Source of the DNA: an uncultured Oscillospiraceae bacterium
GTDB taxonomy: Bacteria > Bacillota > Clostridia > Oscillospirales > Oscillospiraceae
NCBI GenBank assembly: GCA_934591705.1
Contig: CAKTPM010000029.1
Span: 1 to 15,798, forward strand
DNA: 15,798 nucleotides
Reading direction: 5' to 3'
Shown here one piece after another: positions 5,121 to 12,043 of the stretch. A program made the position numbers and the translations under genes. The notes beneath the pieces are model-generated. The model was not told the DNA's origin, did not search any database, and was given only the letters and a program-made list of their open reading frames with translations. Each line of letters starts with the position of its first letter. The first letter of the stretch is position 1.

Positions 5121-6461
5121 ATGAAAGGGATCCGCATCAGGCGCTTTGGCGCCGTCAGCACCGTCATCGCGGGAGGACTGTCCGTTCTGGTCCTCCTGCT
5201 CTTTCTGTGCGGCACGCACTGCATGCACCGGATGAGCGGCACCACCGAGCGGTATTTCATCGCCCAGCAGTCCGCCAAAAAGCTGCAGAACGGCTCGGAC
5301 ATCCTCACCGAGCAGGTGCGCCTCTATGTGATGACCGGGCAGGCGGCATATCTGGAGGGCTACTTTCAGGAGGCAAATGTGATCCGGAGCCGGGAGACCG
5401 CCCTGGCAGAGCTGCGGGAGGTCTCCGCAGACACCCGGATCATTGAGCAGCTGGAGGCGGCCTTAACGGAATCCGAGGCGCTGATGGCCCAGGAGTTCTA
5501 CGCCATGCGCCTGGCCGCCGAGGGCTTCGGCACGGCGGCGGAGGACCTGCCCCGGGAGGTGGCCGCCCTCTCCCTCTCAGCGGAGGACGCCGCCCTTGAC
5601 AGCGATGCACAGCTGGCAGCAGCCCGCCTTTTGGTCTTTGACGGCAACTATCAGCGCACCAAGGCCGAGATCGTCCAGAATGTGCGCGCCTGTACCGACG
5701 ACCTGCTGGAGACGGCCAAGGCAGATCTGCATGCTTCCGCGAGCATCTTTTCGGCGCTGTACATCGCCCAGGAGGCATCCTTTCTGCTGCTGGTGGTCTT
5801 TCTCATTGCCTACGGGCTGCTGGTCCGCAATCTGGTCGTGGACCCGCTGGGCCGCTTCCGCCGCAGCATCGCCCACGATACCCCCTTTCCGGTGAGCGGC
5901 GCCGCCGAGCTGCGCTCCCTGGCCGAGGCCTATAACCGGGTCTTTGCGGAGAATAAGAAGACCCATGAGCTCATCCTCTACGAGGCCGAGCACGACGAGC
6001 TCTCCGGCCTTCTCAACCACGGCTCCTTCAAAAAACGCCTGGCCCTCTGCCAGCAGCAGGATGCCCCCTTCGCCCTGCTGCTGTGCGATATCGACGACTT
6101 CAAGCGCATCAACGACACCTGCGGCCACGCCGCCGGAGATGCCGTTATCCGCAGGACTGCCCGGCACCTCCTGGAGACCTTCCGCGGCAGCGACTATGTG
6201 TTCCGCATCGGCGGCGACGAGTTTGCCGTGCTCCTGCCCGGAGCGGCCTTCGCCCAGCGGGAGAGCATCCGGCAAAAGCTCCTGGCCCTCCGAGAGGCCC
6301 TGGCAGCTCCCGAGGACGGCCTGCCCAGTATCACCGTGAGCATCGGCGCCGCCTTTTCCGACCGCCCCCGCCCCCAGAAGGACATTTTCTCCGACGCCGA
6401 CCGCATGCTCTATGATGTCAAGGAGCAGGGTAAAAACGGCAGCCGCATCTACGGCGAATAA
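5121..6461 (+). CDS. Membrane diguanylate cyclase (GGDEF)
   Basis: 446 residues. Layout: short cationic N-terminus, membrane segment about 12-30, external helical sensor region about 34-215 (no family recognised; rich in Ala, Glu and Leu, suggesting a four-helix type fold), second membrane segment about 217-238, linker about 239-282, GGDEF domain 283-446. Catalytic features are intact: HDELSGLLNH (291-300), metal-binding CDIDDFKRIND (322-332), GGDEF at 364-368. RGSD at 355-358, five residues before GGDEF, is the RxxD inhibitory site for product feedback. It should therefore make cyclic di-GMP from two GTP in response to an outside signal. There is no EAL domain. ATG at 5121 follows GGGAGG (5110-5115); an upstream frame to 5016 overlaps the promoter. 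Monocistronic. Confidence 0.95.
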   Translation: MKGIRIRRFGAVSTVIAGGLSVLVLLLFLCGTHCMHRMSGTTERYFIAQQSAKKLQNGSDILTEQVRLYVMTGQAAYLEGYFQEANVIRSRETALAELREVSADTRIIEQLEAALTESEALMAQEFYAMRLAAEGFGTAAEDLPREVAALSLSAEDAALDSDAQLAAARLLVFDGNYQRTKAEIVQNVRACTDDLLETAKADLHASASIFSALYIAQEASFLLLVVFLIAYGLLVRNLVVDPLGRFRRSIAHDTPFPVSGAAELRSLAEAYNRVFAENKKTHELILYEAEHDELSGLLNHGSFKKRLALCQQQDAPFALLLCDIDDFKRINDTCGHAAGDAVIRRTARHLLETFRGSDYVFRIGGDEFAVLLPGAAFAQRESIRQKLLALREALAAPEDGLPSITVSIGAAFSDRPRPQKDIFSDADRMLYDVKEQGKNGSRIYGE

Positions 6462-6475
6462 GGATATCTCCCTCC

Positions 6476-6511
6476 TTCCCCGGCACGGCTCTGCTGCGCC
6501 GGGGAATTTTT
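6476..6511 (+). terminator. Terminator of the diguanylate cyclase gene
   Basis: TTCCCCGGC (6476-6484) pairs with GCCGGGGAA (6498-6506), 13-nt loop, then five T (6507-6511). It begins 15 nt after the stop. Confidence 0.9.
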
Positions 6512-6529
6512 CCGGGAAAAGTTAAGCTT

Positions 6530-6569
6530 CCTTTTCTATTTCTTAAGTTTTCTTAAGAAATAGAAAAGG
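6530..6569. repeat. Perfect 18-bp inverted repeat with 4-nt loop
   Basis: Arm 6530-6547 is the exact reverse complement of 6552-6569, with TTTT between. The inner ends are CTTAAG, itself a palindrome, so the element also holds two CTTAAG sites 10 bp apart. No T-run follows on either strand, so it does not look like an ordinary terminator. It lies 26 bp upstream of the -10 box of the response-regulator promoter, suggesting an operator or a DNA/RNA structure acting on it. Confidence 0.85.
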
Positions 6570-6571
6570 TC

Positions 6572-6600
6572 TTTCCAAGGGTTTGCTTAAGATGTATAAT
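6572..6600 (+). promoter_or_regulatory. Promoter of the response-regulator gene with TTAAG sites
   Basis: TATAAT (6595-6600) is a consensus -10. The -35 at 17-nt spacing is only TTTCCA (6572-6577), which is typical of promoters needing an activator. TTAAG pentamers lie at 6522, 6543, 6553 and 6587, i.e. spaced 21, 10 and 34 bp, near whole helical turns. Autoregulation by the downstream OmpR-type protein is a reasonable inference. Confidence 0.6.
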
Positions 6601-6630
6601 GAGCGTGTTAAGAAAAACGGAGGGCACGCT

Positions 6631-7326
6631 ATGCGGATGCAAAAAATCATTTTCGCTGACGATGATCCCGAAATTCGTACCGTTCTGCGGCTTTTGCTCA
6701 CCGCAGAGGGCTATGAGACCGTGGAGGCGGCCAACGGCGCCGAGGCGGTAGACGCCCTGGACGAGGCGGCAGATCTGGTGATCTTAGATATAAATATGCC
6801 GGAGATGGACGGGTTTACCGCCTGCAGCGAGATCCGCAAGGTCTCCTGCGTCCCCATTCTCTTTCTCACCGGCCGCTCCCAGGATTCCGACAAGACCCTG
6901 GCCTTCTCCCTGGGGGGCGACGATTACCTGGTGAAGCCCTTTTCCTACAGCGAGCTCATCTCCCGGGTAAAGGCCCTCACCCGCCGCTACCGGGTCTACG
7001 ATGCCCGCCCCCACGAGCAGGGCGGCCTCATCCGCTGCTGCGGCACCGTGGAGATCGACCCCGAGCAGGCCATCGTCCGGCAAAACGGCCGGGAGGTGCT
7101 CCTCACCGACACGGAGTACCGCATTCTTCTGCTGCTGGCCACCCACCGCAAGAAGGTCTTTTCCATCCAGAACATCTATGAGAGCATCTGGACGGAGCCC
7201 TATTTCTACTCCTCCAACAACACGGTGATGGTGCACATCCGCAACATCCGCCGCAAGCTGGGGGACGATACCCAGAACAGCCGCACCATCCAGACCGTGT
7301 GGGGAAAGGGCTACCGGGTGGAGTAA
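6631..7326 (+). CDS. OmpR/PhoB-family response regulator, orphan
   Basis: 231 residues. Receiver domain 1-120: acidic pair D10/D11 in IIFADDDP, phospho-acceptor D53 in LVILDINMPEMDG, T80 in FLTGR, K102 in YLVKPF. Winged-helix output domain about 133-231 ends with the usual VHIRNIRRKLGDD and VWGKGYRVE. It should bind direct repeats as a dimer after phosphorylation. No histidine kinase lies on either side, so it is an orphan here and its kinase is elsewhere. ATG at 6631 follows CGGAGGG (6618-6624); a longer frame to 6583 runs through the promoter -10. It is separated from the upstream cyclase by a strong terminator. The flanking TTAAG sites suggest it controls itself and the downstream antiporter. 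Confidence 0.94.
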   Translation: MRMQKIIFADDDPEIRTVLRLLLTAEGYETVEAANGAEAVDALDEAADLVILDINMPEMDGFTACSEIRKVSCVPILFLTGRSQDSDKTLAFSLGGDDYLVKPFSYSELISRVKALTRRYRVYDARPHEQGGLIRCCGTVEIDPEQAIVRQNGREVLLTDTEYRILLLLATHRKKVFSIQNIYESIWTEPYFYSSNNTVMVHIRNIRRKLGDDTQNSRTIQTVWGKGYRVE

Positions 7327-7342
7327 AAAAGGCCGCCGCCGC

Positions 7343-7396
7343 TTAAGATTTCTTCATGATTTTCCCTCTTGCTTTTTAAGAACTTTCTGCTATATT
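7343..7396 (+). promoter_or_regulatory. Candidate promoter with two TTAAG sites
   Basis: TTGCTT (7369-7374), 16-nt spacer, TATATT (7391-7396). TTAAG occurs at 7343 and 7376, 33 bp apart. It lies after the response-regulator stop codon, with a terminator 60-80 nt downstream, so it would drive only a short transcript. Confidence 0.4.
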
Positions 7397-7402
7397 TATC
7401 GG

Positions 7403-7481
7403 CAGATAGATGTGGTTTTTCCCATCTCTATCCTCAAAATTATGGTAGCAAAGAGCGCTGTGTTTACGCACGGCGCTTTTT
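7403..7481 (+). ncRNA. Possible small RNA of about 80 nt
   Basis: Between the candidate promoter and the terminator is a non-coding stretch with a first stem (GATG-T-GG with CCCATC around TTTTT, about 7411-7427) followed by an unpaired AT-rich linker and the terminator hairpin. A promoter, a 5' hairpin, a linker and an intrinsic terminator within 80 nt is the usual layout of a small regulatory RNA. The alternative is simply the 3' untranslated region and terminator of the response-regulator mRNA, which has no closer terminator. No known RNA family was recognised. Confidence 0.3.
7454..7481 (+). terminator. Terminator between response regulator and antiporter
   Basis: AGCGCTGTG (7454-7462) pairs with CACGGCGCT (7469-7477, one G-T), loop TTTACG, then TTTTT (7477-7481). 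It ends the response-regulator transcript and/or the possible small RNA. Confidence 0.82.
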
Positions 7482-7505
7482 GCTGCCCTCCGCCATTCAG
7501 AAATC

Positions 7506-7549
7506 TTAAGAATTATATACGGTCGATTTTAAGATGTTTCTGTGATACT
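7506..7549 (+). promoter_or_regulatory. Promoter of the antiporter gene with two TTAAG sites
   Basis: Extended -10 TGT-GATACT (7541-7549) with no good -35 at 17 nt (GGTCGA, 7521-7526). TTAAG pentamers lie at 7506 and 7529, 23 bp apart; the second sits just upstream of the -10. A weak -35 with repeats over it fits activation by an OmpR-type regulator. An imperfect GCAGT/ACTGC dyad (7552-7563) lies at the likely start of transcription. Beyond this the 7327-7625 gap holds only the features listed. Confidence 0.5.
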
Positions 7550-7625
7550 GTGCAGTGTACTGCTAAAAAAATAACAATCAGTGGTACAAAGTTACTCATT
7601 TTTATTGAGGAGGAAAAATCACATC

Positions 7626-9341
7626 ATGGAAAAGAAAAGCACCAAAATCGCCTATGGTGTAGCACTGGGCATCTTTATCGTGCTGCTGGTCGTTCTCGGC
7701 ATCATGTATAAGGGCCTTCCTGCTCCCGAAGTCATGGACGATGGCGAGCTGGTCCAGACTGCCACGCCCTTCGCCGGCACCTTCTGGTCCCTGCTGCCCC
7801 CCATCGTCGCCATCGTGCTGGCCCTGATCTCCAAGGAAGTTTACTCTTCCCTGTTCCTGGGCTGCCTGGTGGGCGCTCTGCTCTATACCCAGTTTGCTCC
7901 CTGGGATACCATCGTGACCCTGGTGGGCGCTGATTACGGTATCGTCTCCGTTCTGGCCGACAGCGACAACATGGGTATCATCGTATTCCTCGTCACCCTG
8001 GGCATCATGGTCGACCTGATGAACAAGGGCGGCGGCTCCGAGGCCTTCGGCCGCTGGGCCCAGACCTCCGTGAAGACCCGCTGCGGCGCACAGCTCATGA
8101 CCATGCTGCTGGGCATCCTCATCTTCGTGGACGACTACTTCAACTGCCTGACCGTGGGCGCCGTGATGCGTCCCGTCACCGAGTCCCACCACATCTCCCG
8201 GGCAAAGCTTGCCTATGTCATCGACTCCACCGCCGCTCCCGTGTGCATGATCGCCCCCGTGAGCTCCTGGGCGGCTGCCGTGTCCGGCTATGTCAACTCC
8301 AGCACCGTCAACGGCTTTGATATGTTCATCCGTCAGATCCCCTGGAACTACTACTGCCTGCTGACCCTGGTGATGATCGTTGTCATCTCCGTGTTCAACA
8401 TCGACTACGGTCCCATGCTGACCCACGAGTACAACGCCCAGGTCAAGAATGACCTCTTCACCACTCCCGAGCGTCCCTTCGCCGGCGCCGACGATTACGA
8501 GAAGCCCTCCAAGGGTAAGTCCTCCGTGGCTGACCTGCTGGTGCCCGTGCTCTTCCTGATCGCCATCTGCATCGTCGGTCTGATCTACTCCGGCGGCTTC
8601 TTCGATGGCACCGGCGTCTCCTTCGTGGATGCCTTCTCCAACTCCACGGCGGCCGTTGGTCTGTCCATCGGCGGTCTGGTGGGCGTGGTCTTCACCTTTG
8701 TCTACTTCTGGCTGCGCGGCACCATCAGTTTCGAGAAGTCCTTCGAGTCCGTGCCTCAGGGCTTCATCCAGATGGTCTCTCCCATCCTGATCCTGACCTT
8801 CGCCTGGACGCTGTGCTCCTTCACCCGTTTTGCTCTGTTCTCCAAGGTATTCGTCATCAACGCCATGGCCGGTGCCGGCGACCTGAAGCTGTTCCTGCCC
8901 GCCGTGATCTTCATCATCGGTGCTGCCATCGGCTTCGCCACCGGTACCTCCTGGGGCACCATCGGCATCATGGCCCCCATCGTCGTGGCCGTGTTCGACT
9001 ATGATGTGGAGCCCATCCTCTGCACCATCGGCCTGGCCGCTGCCTGCTCCGGCGGTGTTATGGGCGACCACTGCTCCCCCATCTCCGACACCACCATCAT
9101 GGCTTCCGCCGGCGCCCACTGCTACCACCTGAACCATGTGTTCACCCAGCTCCCCTACGCGCTGACCGTCTCTGTTGTTGCCTTCGTGAGCTTCATCCTG
9201 GCCGGCCTCATCCAGAATGTGGTCATCTGCCTGATCATCGCTGTGGCTCTGATGGTCGCCACCCTGCTGGTCATCAAGGTCGTCATGGGCAAGAAGAATG
9301 CCGCTATGATCGCTGAGATCGCAGCTGCCAACAAGCACTGA
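7626..9341 (+). CDS. NhaC-family Na(+)/H(+) antiporter
   Basis: 571-residue integral membrane protein with a cytoplasmic start (MEKKSTK), a first membrane segment at about 9-27, and roughly a dozen hydrophobic segments. Family marks are DDYFN (169-173) followed by CLTVGAVMRPVTE, VIDSTAAPV (198-206), and near the C-terminus ATGTSWGTIGIMAPI and GDHCSPISDTT. The Na_H_antiporter/NhaC group contains sodium-proton exchangers but also amino acid carriers, so the transported pair is not certain. ATG at 7626 follows GAGGAGG (7607-7613) at a somewhat long 12-nt spacing. Codon choice differs from the neighbours, with many CGT, GGT and GCT, which suggests high expression. Monocistronic, with a strong terminator after it. 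Confidence 0.9.
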   Translation: MEKKSTKIAYGVALGIFIVLLVVLGIMYKGLPAPEVMDDGELVQTATPFAGTFWSLLPPIVAIVLALISKEVYSSLFLGCLVGALLYTQFAPWDTIVTLVGADYGIVSVLADSDNMGIIVFLVTLGIMVDLMNKGGGSEAFGRWAQTSVKTRCGAQLMTMLLGILIFVDDYFNCLTVGAVMRPVTESHHISRAKLAYVIDSTAAPVCMIAPVSSWAAAVSGYVNSSTVNGFDMFIRQIPWNYYCLLTLVMIVVISVFNIDYGPMLTHEYNAQVKNDLFTTPERPFAGADDYEKPSKGKSSVADLLVPVLFLIAICIVGLIYSGGFFDGTGVSFVDAFSNSTAAVGLSIGGLVGVVFTFVYFWLRGTISFEKSFESVPQGFIQMVSPILILTFAWTLCSFTRFALFSKVFVINAMAGAGDLKLFLPAVIFIIGAAIGFATGTSWGTIGIMAPIVVAVFDYDVEPILCTIGLAAACSGGVMGDHCSPISDTTIMASAGAHCYHLNHVFTQLPYALTVSVVAFVSFILAGLIQNVVICLIIAVALMVATLLVIKVVMGKKNAAMIAEIAAANKH

Positions 9342-9370
9342 TAAAGACCCCCAGGGTCATCGGCCCTGCT

Positions 9371-9405
9371 AAAAAAACGCCTCCCATTTCGGGAGGCGTT
9401 TTTTT
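9371..9405. terminator. Bidirectional terminator between antiporter and copA
   Basis: ACGCCTCCC pairs with GGGAGGCGT around ATTTC, flanked by seven A on the left and seven T on the right (9371-9405), so it works on both strands. It begins 29 nt after the antiporter stop. Confidence 0.95.
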
Positions 9406-9421
9406 GCGCGGATACGCAAAG

Positions 9422-9457
9422 AAAAGGGATCTGCCCGTGCGCGGGCGGATCCCTTTT
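9422..9457 (-). terminator. Second hairpin at the copA 3' end
   Basis: A 16-bp stem: AAAAGGGATC (9422-9431) with 9448-9457, then a T-G pair and GCCCG/CGGGC, loop TGCG. On the minus strand it starts 22 nt after the copA stop and ends in TTTTC, so it is the first terminator for copA, backed up by the hairpin at 9371-9405. Confidence 0.8.
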
Positions 9458-9479
9458 CCGTATGGCGCTTGTCCGGCCC

Positions 9480-9689
9480 TCACTCGATGCCGGTGACGGT
9501 GTAGCCCTGCTGCTGCACCGCCTCCCGGAGCACCGCATCGGGCACATCGTGGGTGAGGGTCACCACGGCGGTGCCCTTTTCATGGCTCACCGCCGCCTTT
9601 TCCACGCCGTCCACGGCCTCCAGGGCGTTTTTGGTGTGCATCTCGCAGTGCTGGCACATCATGCCTTCGATCTTCAAGGTCTTTTCCAT
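9480..9689 (-). CDS. CopZ-like copper chaperone domain with its own start inside copA
   Basis: The last 69 codons of the copA frame encode a complete HMA domain starting MEKTLKIEGMMCQHCE, with metal site GMMCQHC and the usual beta-alpha-beta-beta-alpha-beta length of a free CopZ. The internal ATG (9689-9687) has AGAGGAG (complement of 9699-9705) 9 nt upstream, a good ribosome site in the linker coding region. A separate chaperone could therefore be made from the same mRNA in addition to the fusion. Whether it is made is not provable from sequence; it is listed as an alternative product of the copA frame. Confidence 0.5.
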   Translation of the reverse strand: MEKTLKIEGMMCQHCEMHTKNALEAVDGVEKAAVSHEKGTAVVTLTHDVPDAVLREAVQQQGYTVTGIE

Positions 9690-11981
9690 GGTCCTCGTCT
9701 CCTCTTTTGTGATTTTTGTGATATCGTTCAGCGAGTCTTTTTGGCTGGGTTTGTCATGCAGGCGGAAGAGATTCAGCCGCAGGGCGTTGGTGACCACGCA
9801 GAAGCTGGATAAGCTCATGGCCGCCGCCGCCAGCATGGGATTCAGCTGCCAGCCCCACAGCCGGATGAACACCCCCGCCGCGATGGGGATGCCCACGGTG
9901 TTGTAGGCAAAGGCCCAGAACAGGTTCTCCCGTATGTTCCGCAGGGTGGCCCGGCTGAGCCGGATAGCGGCGGGCACATCCGAAAGCCGGCTTTGCATCA
10001 GCACCACATCCGCCGCGTCGATGGCCACATCCGCCCCGGCGCCAATGGCCATGCCGATGTCGGCGGCGGTAAGGGCCGGGGCATCGTTGATGCCGTCGCC
10101 CACCATCAGCACCCGGCCGCCGGCCCGGAGCTGCCGGACGGCGCCCTCCTTTTCGCCGGGGAGCACCCCCGCGATCACCTCATCCACCCCCACCCGCTGG
10201 CCGATGGCCCGGGCGGTGCGTTCATTGTCGCCGGTGAGCATCACCACCCGCAGGCCCATGTCCCGCAGCTCCCGGATGGCTCCGGCGCTGTCCGGCTTCA
10301 CGGTGTCCGCCGCGGCGATGACGCCCAAAAGCGCGCCCTCCCGGGCGAAGAGCAGGGGGGTCTTGCCCTCCTGGGCCAGGGCCGCGCAGCGCTGCTGCAC
10401 CGCCTCCGGCACCGGCAGCTCCCCGGCCAGAAAGGCCAGGCTGCCGCCTAAAAGGGGCTTGCCCTCCCAGAGGGCGGCCACGCCGTGGCCCGGCAGGGCC
10501 CGGAAATCCGTGACCTCCGGCGGGGCGATGCCCGCCTCCTCCCCCTGCCGGCAGACCGCCCGGGCCAGGGGATGCTCGCTCTTGCTCTCTATGGCGCAGG
10601 CGGCGGTGAGCAGCGCCTCCCGGCTTACCCCCGGCACCGGCAGGATATCCGTGACCCGGGGCCGGCCGCCGGTGATGGTGCCGGTCTTATCCAGGGCCAC
10701 GATCCCCGTACGGCCGGTGGCCTCCAGGGCGGCGGCGGTCTTAAACAAAATGCCGTTTTTGGCCGCCACGCCGCTGCCCACCATAATGGCCACGGGGGTG
10801 GCCAGGCCCAGGGCGCAGGGGCAGCTGATCACCAGCACCGAGATGCCCCGGGCCAGGGCGAAGCCCACCGGCTCCCCTACCGCCAGCCACACCGCCGCCG
10901 TCACGGCGGCCAGGGCCATCACCACCGGCACGAACACGCCGGAGACCTTGTCGGCCGTCTTGGCGATGGGCGCCTTGGTGGCGGCGGCATCGCTGACCAT
11001 GCGGATGATCTGGGCAAGGGTGGTGTCCTCCCCCACCCGGGTGGCCCGGCAGCGCAGGAAGCCGGTGTGATTGATGGTGCCCGCCGAAACGGCGCTGCCC
11101 GGCCCCTTATCCACCGGGATGCTCTCCCCGGTGAGGGACGCCTCATCCACCGCGCTCTCCCCGGTGAGCACCGTGCCGTCCACGGGGATGCTGTCCCCGG
11201 GCCGCAGAAGGAAGATGTCCCCCCGGCGCACCTCCGCCACCGGCAGGGTGACCTCGACCCCCTCCCGCTCCACCGCGGCGGTCCGGGGCGCCAAGTCCAT
11301 CAGCCCCCGGAGGGCGCTGGTGGTCTTGCCCTTGGAGCGGGCCTCCAGGAGCTTGCCCAGGGTGATCAGCGTCAGGATGGTGGCGGCGGACTCATAGTAA
11401 AGCTCGTGGAGGTAGTGCCCGGCGGCCTCCCCCGCCGCCGTCATGGCAAAGAGGGCGGCGGTGCTGTACACAAAGGCCGCCGCGGACCCCAGGGCCACCA
11501 GGGCGTCCATATTCGGCGCCCGGTGCCACAAGCTGCGAAAGCCGCTGACGAAGAACTGCCGGTCGATGACCATCACCGCCCCGGTCAAAAGCAGCTCCAA
11601 AAGCCCGATGGCCATGGGGTTATCCCCAAAGAACGCCGGCAGGGGCCAGCCCCACATGGTGTGCCCCATGGACACATACATTAAAAGCAGCCAGAAGCCC
11701 AGGGAGGTAAAAAGCCGCCGCCGGAGGGCCGGGGTCTCCCGATCCCGCAGGGCGTCCTCCTCCCGGGCGGGAGCGGCGCCGCCCCCCTTGAGGCGGGCGC
11801 CGTACCCGGCGGCCTCCACCGCGGCCACCACGGCGGCGGGATCCGCGGTGCCCTCCACCCCCATGGAGTGGGTCAGCAAGCTCACCGAGCAGTCCGTTAC
11901 CCCCGGTACCCCCTGCACCGCCTTCTCCACCCGGGCCGAGCAGGCGGCGCAGCTCATGCCGCTCACTGTATATTGTTCCAT
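9480..11981 (-). CDS. copA: Copper-exporting P-type ATPase with C-terminal CopZ-like domain
   Basis: 833 residues. N-terminal HMA domain with GMSCAAC (8-14). Then membrane segments, TGES (284-287, dephosphorylation), CPC in the metal-path helix (387-389), DKTG with phosphorylated D431, SEHPLARA (H470-P471, ATP binding), GDGIND (628-633), and the late-helix residues YN (693-694) and MSLSS (722-726). CPC plus YN plus MxxSS is the Cu(+) P1B-1 signature, so it pumps Cu(+) out of the cytoplasm using ATP. After the last helix a polar linker (about 741-764) leads to a second HMA domain, 765-833, with GMMCQHC. ATG at 11981 follows GGGAGG (complement of 11988-11993); a longer frame to 12023 reaches into the -10 box and is rejected. 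No copper regulator gene is in the window. Confidence 0.95.
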   Translation of the reverse strand: MEQYTVSGMSCAACSARVEKAVQGVPGVTDCSVSLLTHSMGVEGTADPAAVVAAVEAAGYGARLKGGGAAPAREEDALRDRETPALRRRLFTSLGFWLLLMYVSMGHTMWGWPLPAFFGDNPMAIGLLELLLTGAVMVIDRQFFVSGFRSLWHRAPNMDALVALGSAAAFVYSTAALFAMTAAGEAAGHYLHELYYESAATILTLITLGKLLEARSKGKTTSALRGLMDLAPRTAAVEREGVEVTLPVAEVRRGDIFLLRPGDSIPVDGTVLTGESAVDEASLTGESIPVDKGPGSAVSAGTINHTGFLRCRATRVGEDTTLAQIIRMVSDAAATKAPIAKTADKVSGVFVPVVMALAAVTAAVWLAVGEPVGFALARGISVLVISCPCALGLATPVAIMVGSGVAAKNGILFKTAAALEATGRTGIVALDKTGTITGGRPRVTDILPVPGVSREALLTAACAIESKSEHPLARAVCRQGEEAGIAPPEVTDFRALPGHGVAALWEGKPLLGGSLAFLAGELPVPEAVQQRCAALAQEGKTPLLFAREGALLGVIAAADTVKPDSAGAIRELRDMGLRVVMLTGDNERTARAIGQRVGVDEVIAGVLPGEKEGAVRQLRAGGRVLMVGDGINDAPALTAADIGMAIGAGADVAIDAADVVLMQSRLSDVPAAIRLSRATLRNIRENLFWAFAYNTVGIPIAAGVFIRLWGWQLNPMLAAAAMSLSSFCVVTNALRLNLFRLHDKPSQKDSLNDITKITKEETRTMEKTLKIEGMMCQHCEMHTKNALEAVDGVEKAAVSHEKGTAVVTLTHDVPDAVLREAVQQQGYTVTGIE

Positions 11982-12014
11982 AAAATGCCTCCCTTCGGCA
12001 GGTTTTCTGGGGGT

Positions 12015-12043
12015 AGTATACACCCAAAAGGGACGGATTACAA
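12015..12043 (-). promoter_or_regulatory. Promoter of copA
   Basis: On the minus strand TTGTAA (12043-12038), 17-nt spacer, TATACT (12020-12015). The -10 is bracketed by GGGT (12011-12014) and ACCC (12022-12025), a GC-flanked dyad of the general kind bound by CsoR-type copper sensors. That operator assignment is tentative. Confidence 0.7.

Noticed and set aside
7602..9338. A 578-codon open frame on the minus strand
   Set aside because: It mirrors the antiporter gene and gives a His/Asp/Gly-rich product without family features.
10485..11684. A 399-codon plus-strand frame opposite copA
   Set aside because: Antisense to the conserved ATPase motifs; the product is low-complexity and has no plausible start signals.
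11982..12023. Upstream extension of copA to a start at 12023
   Set aside because: The extra codons lie across the -10 box and likely transcription start; the ATG at 11981 has a proper GGGAGG site and starts at the HMA domain.
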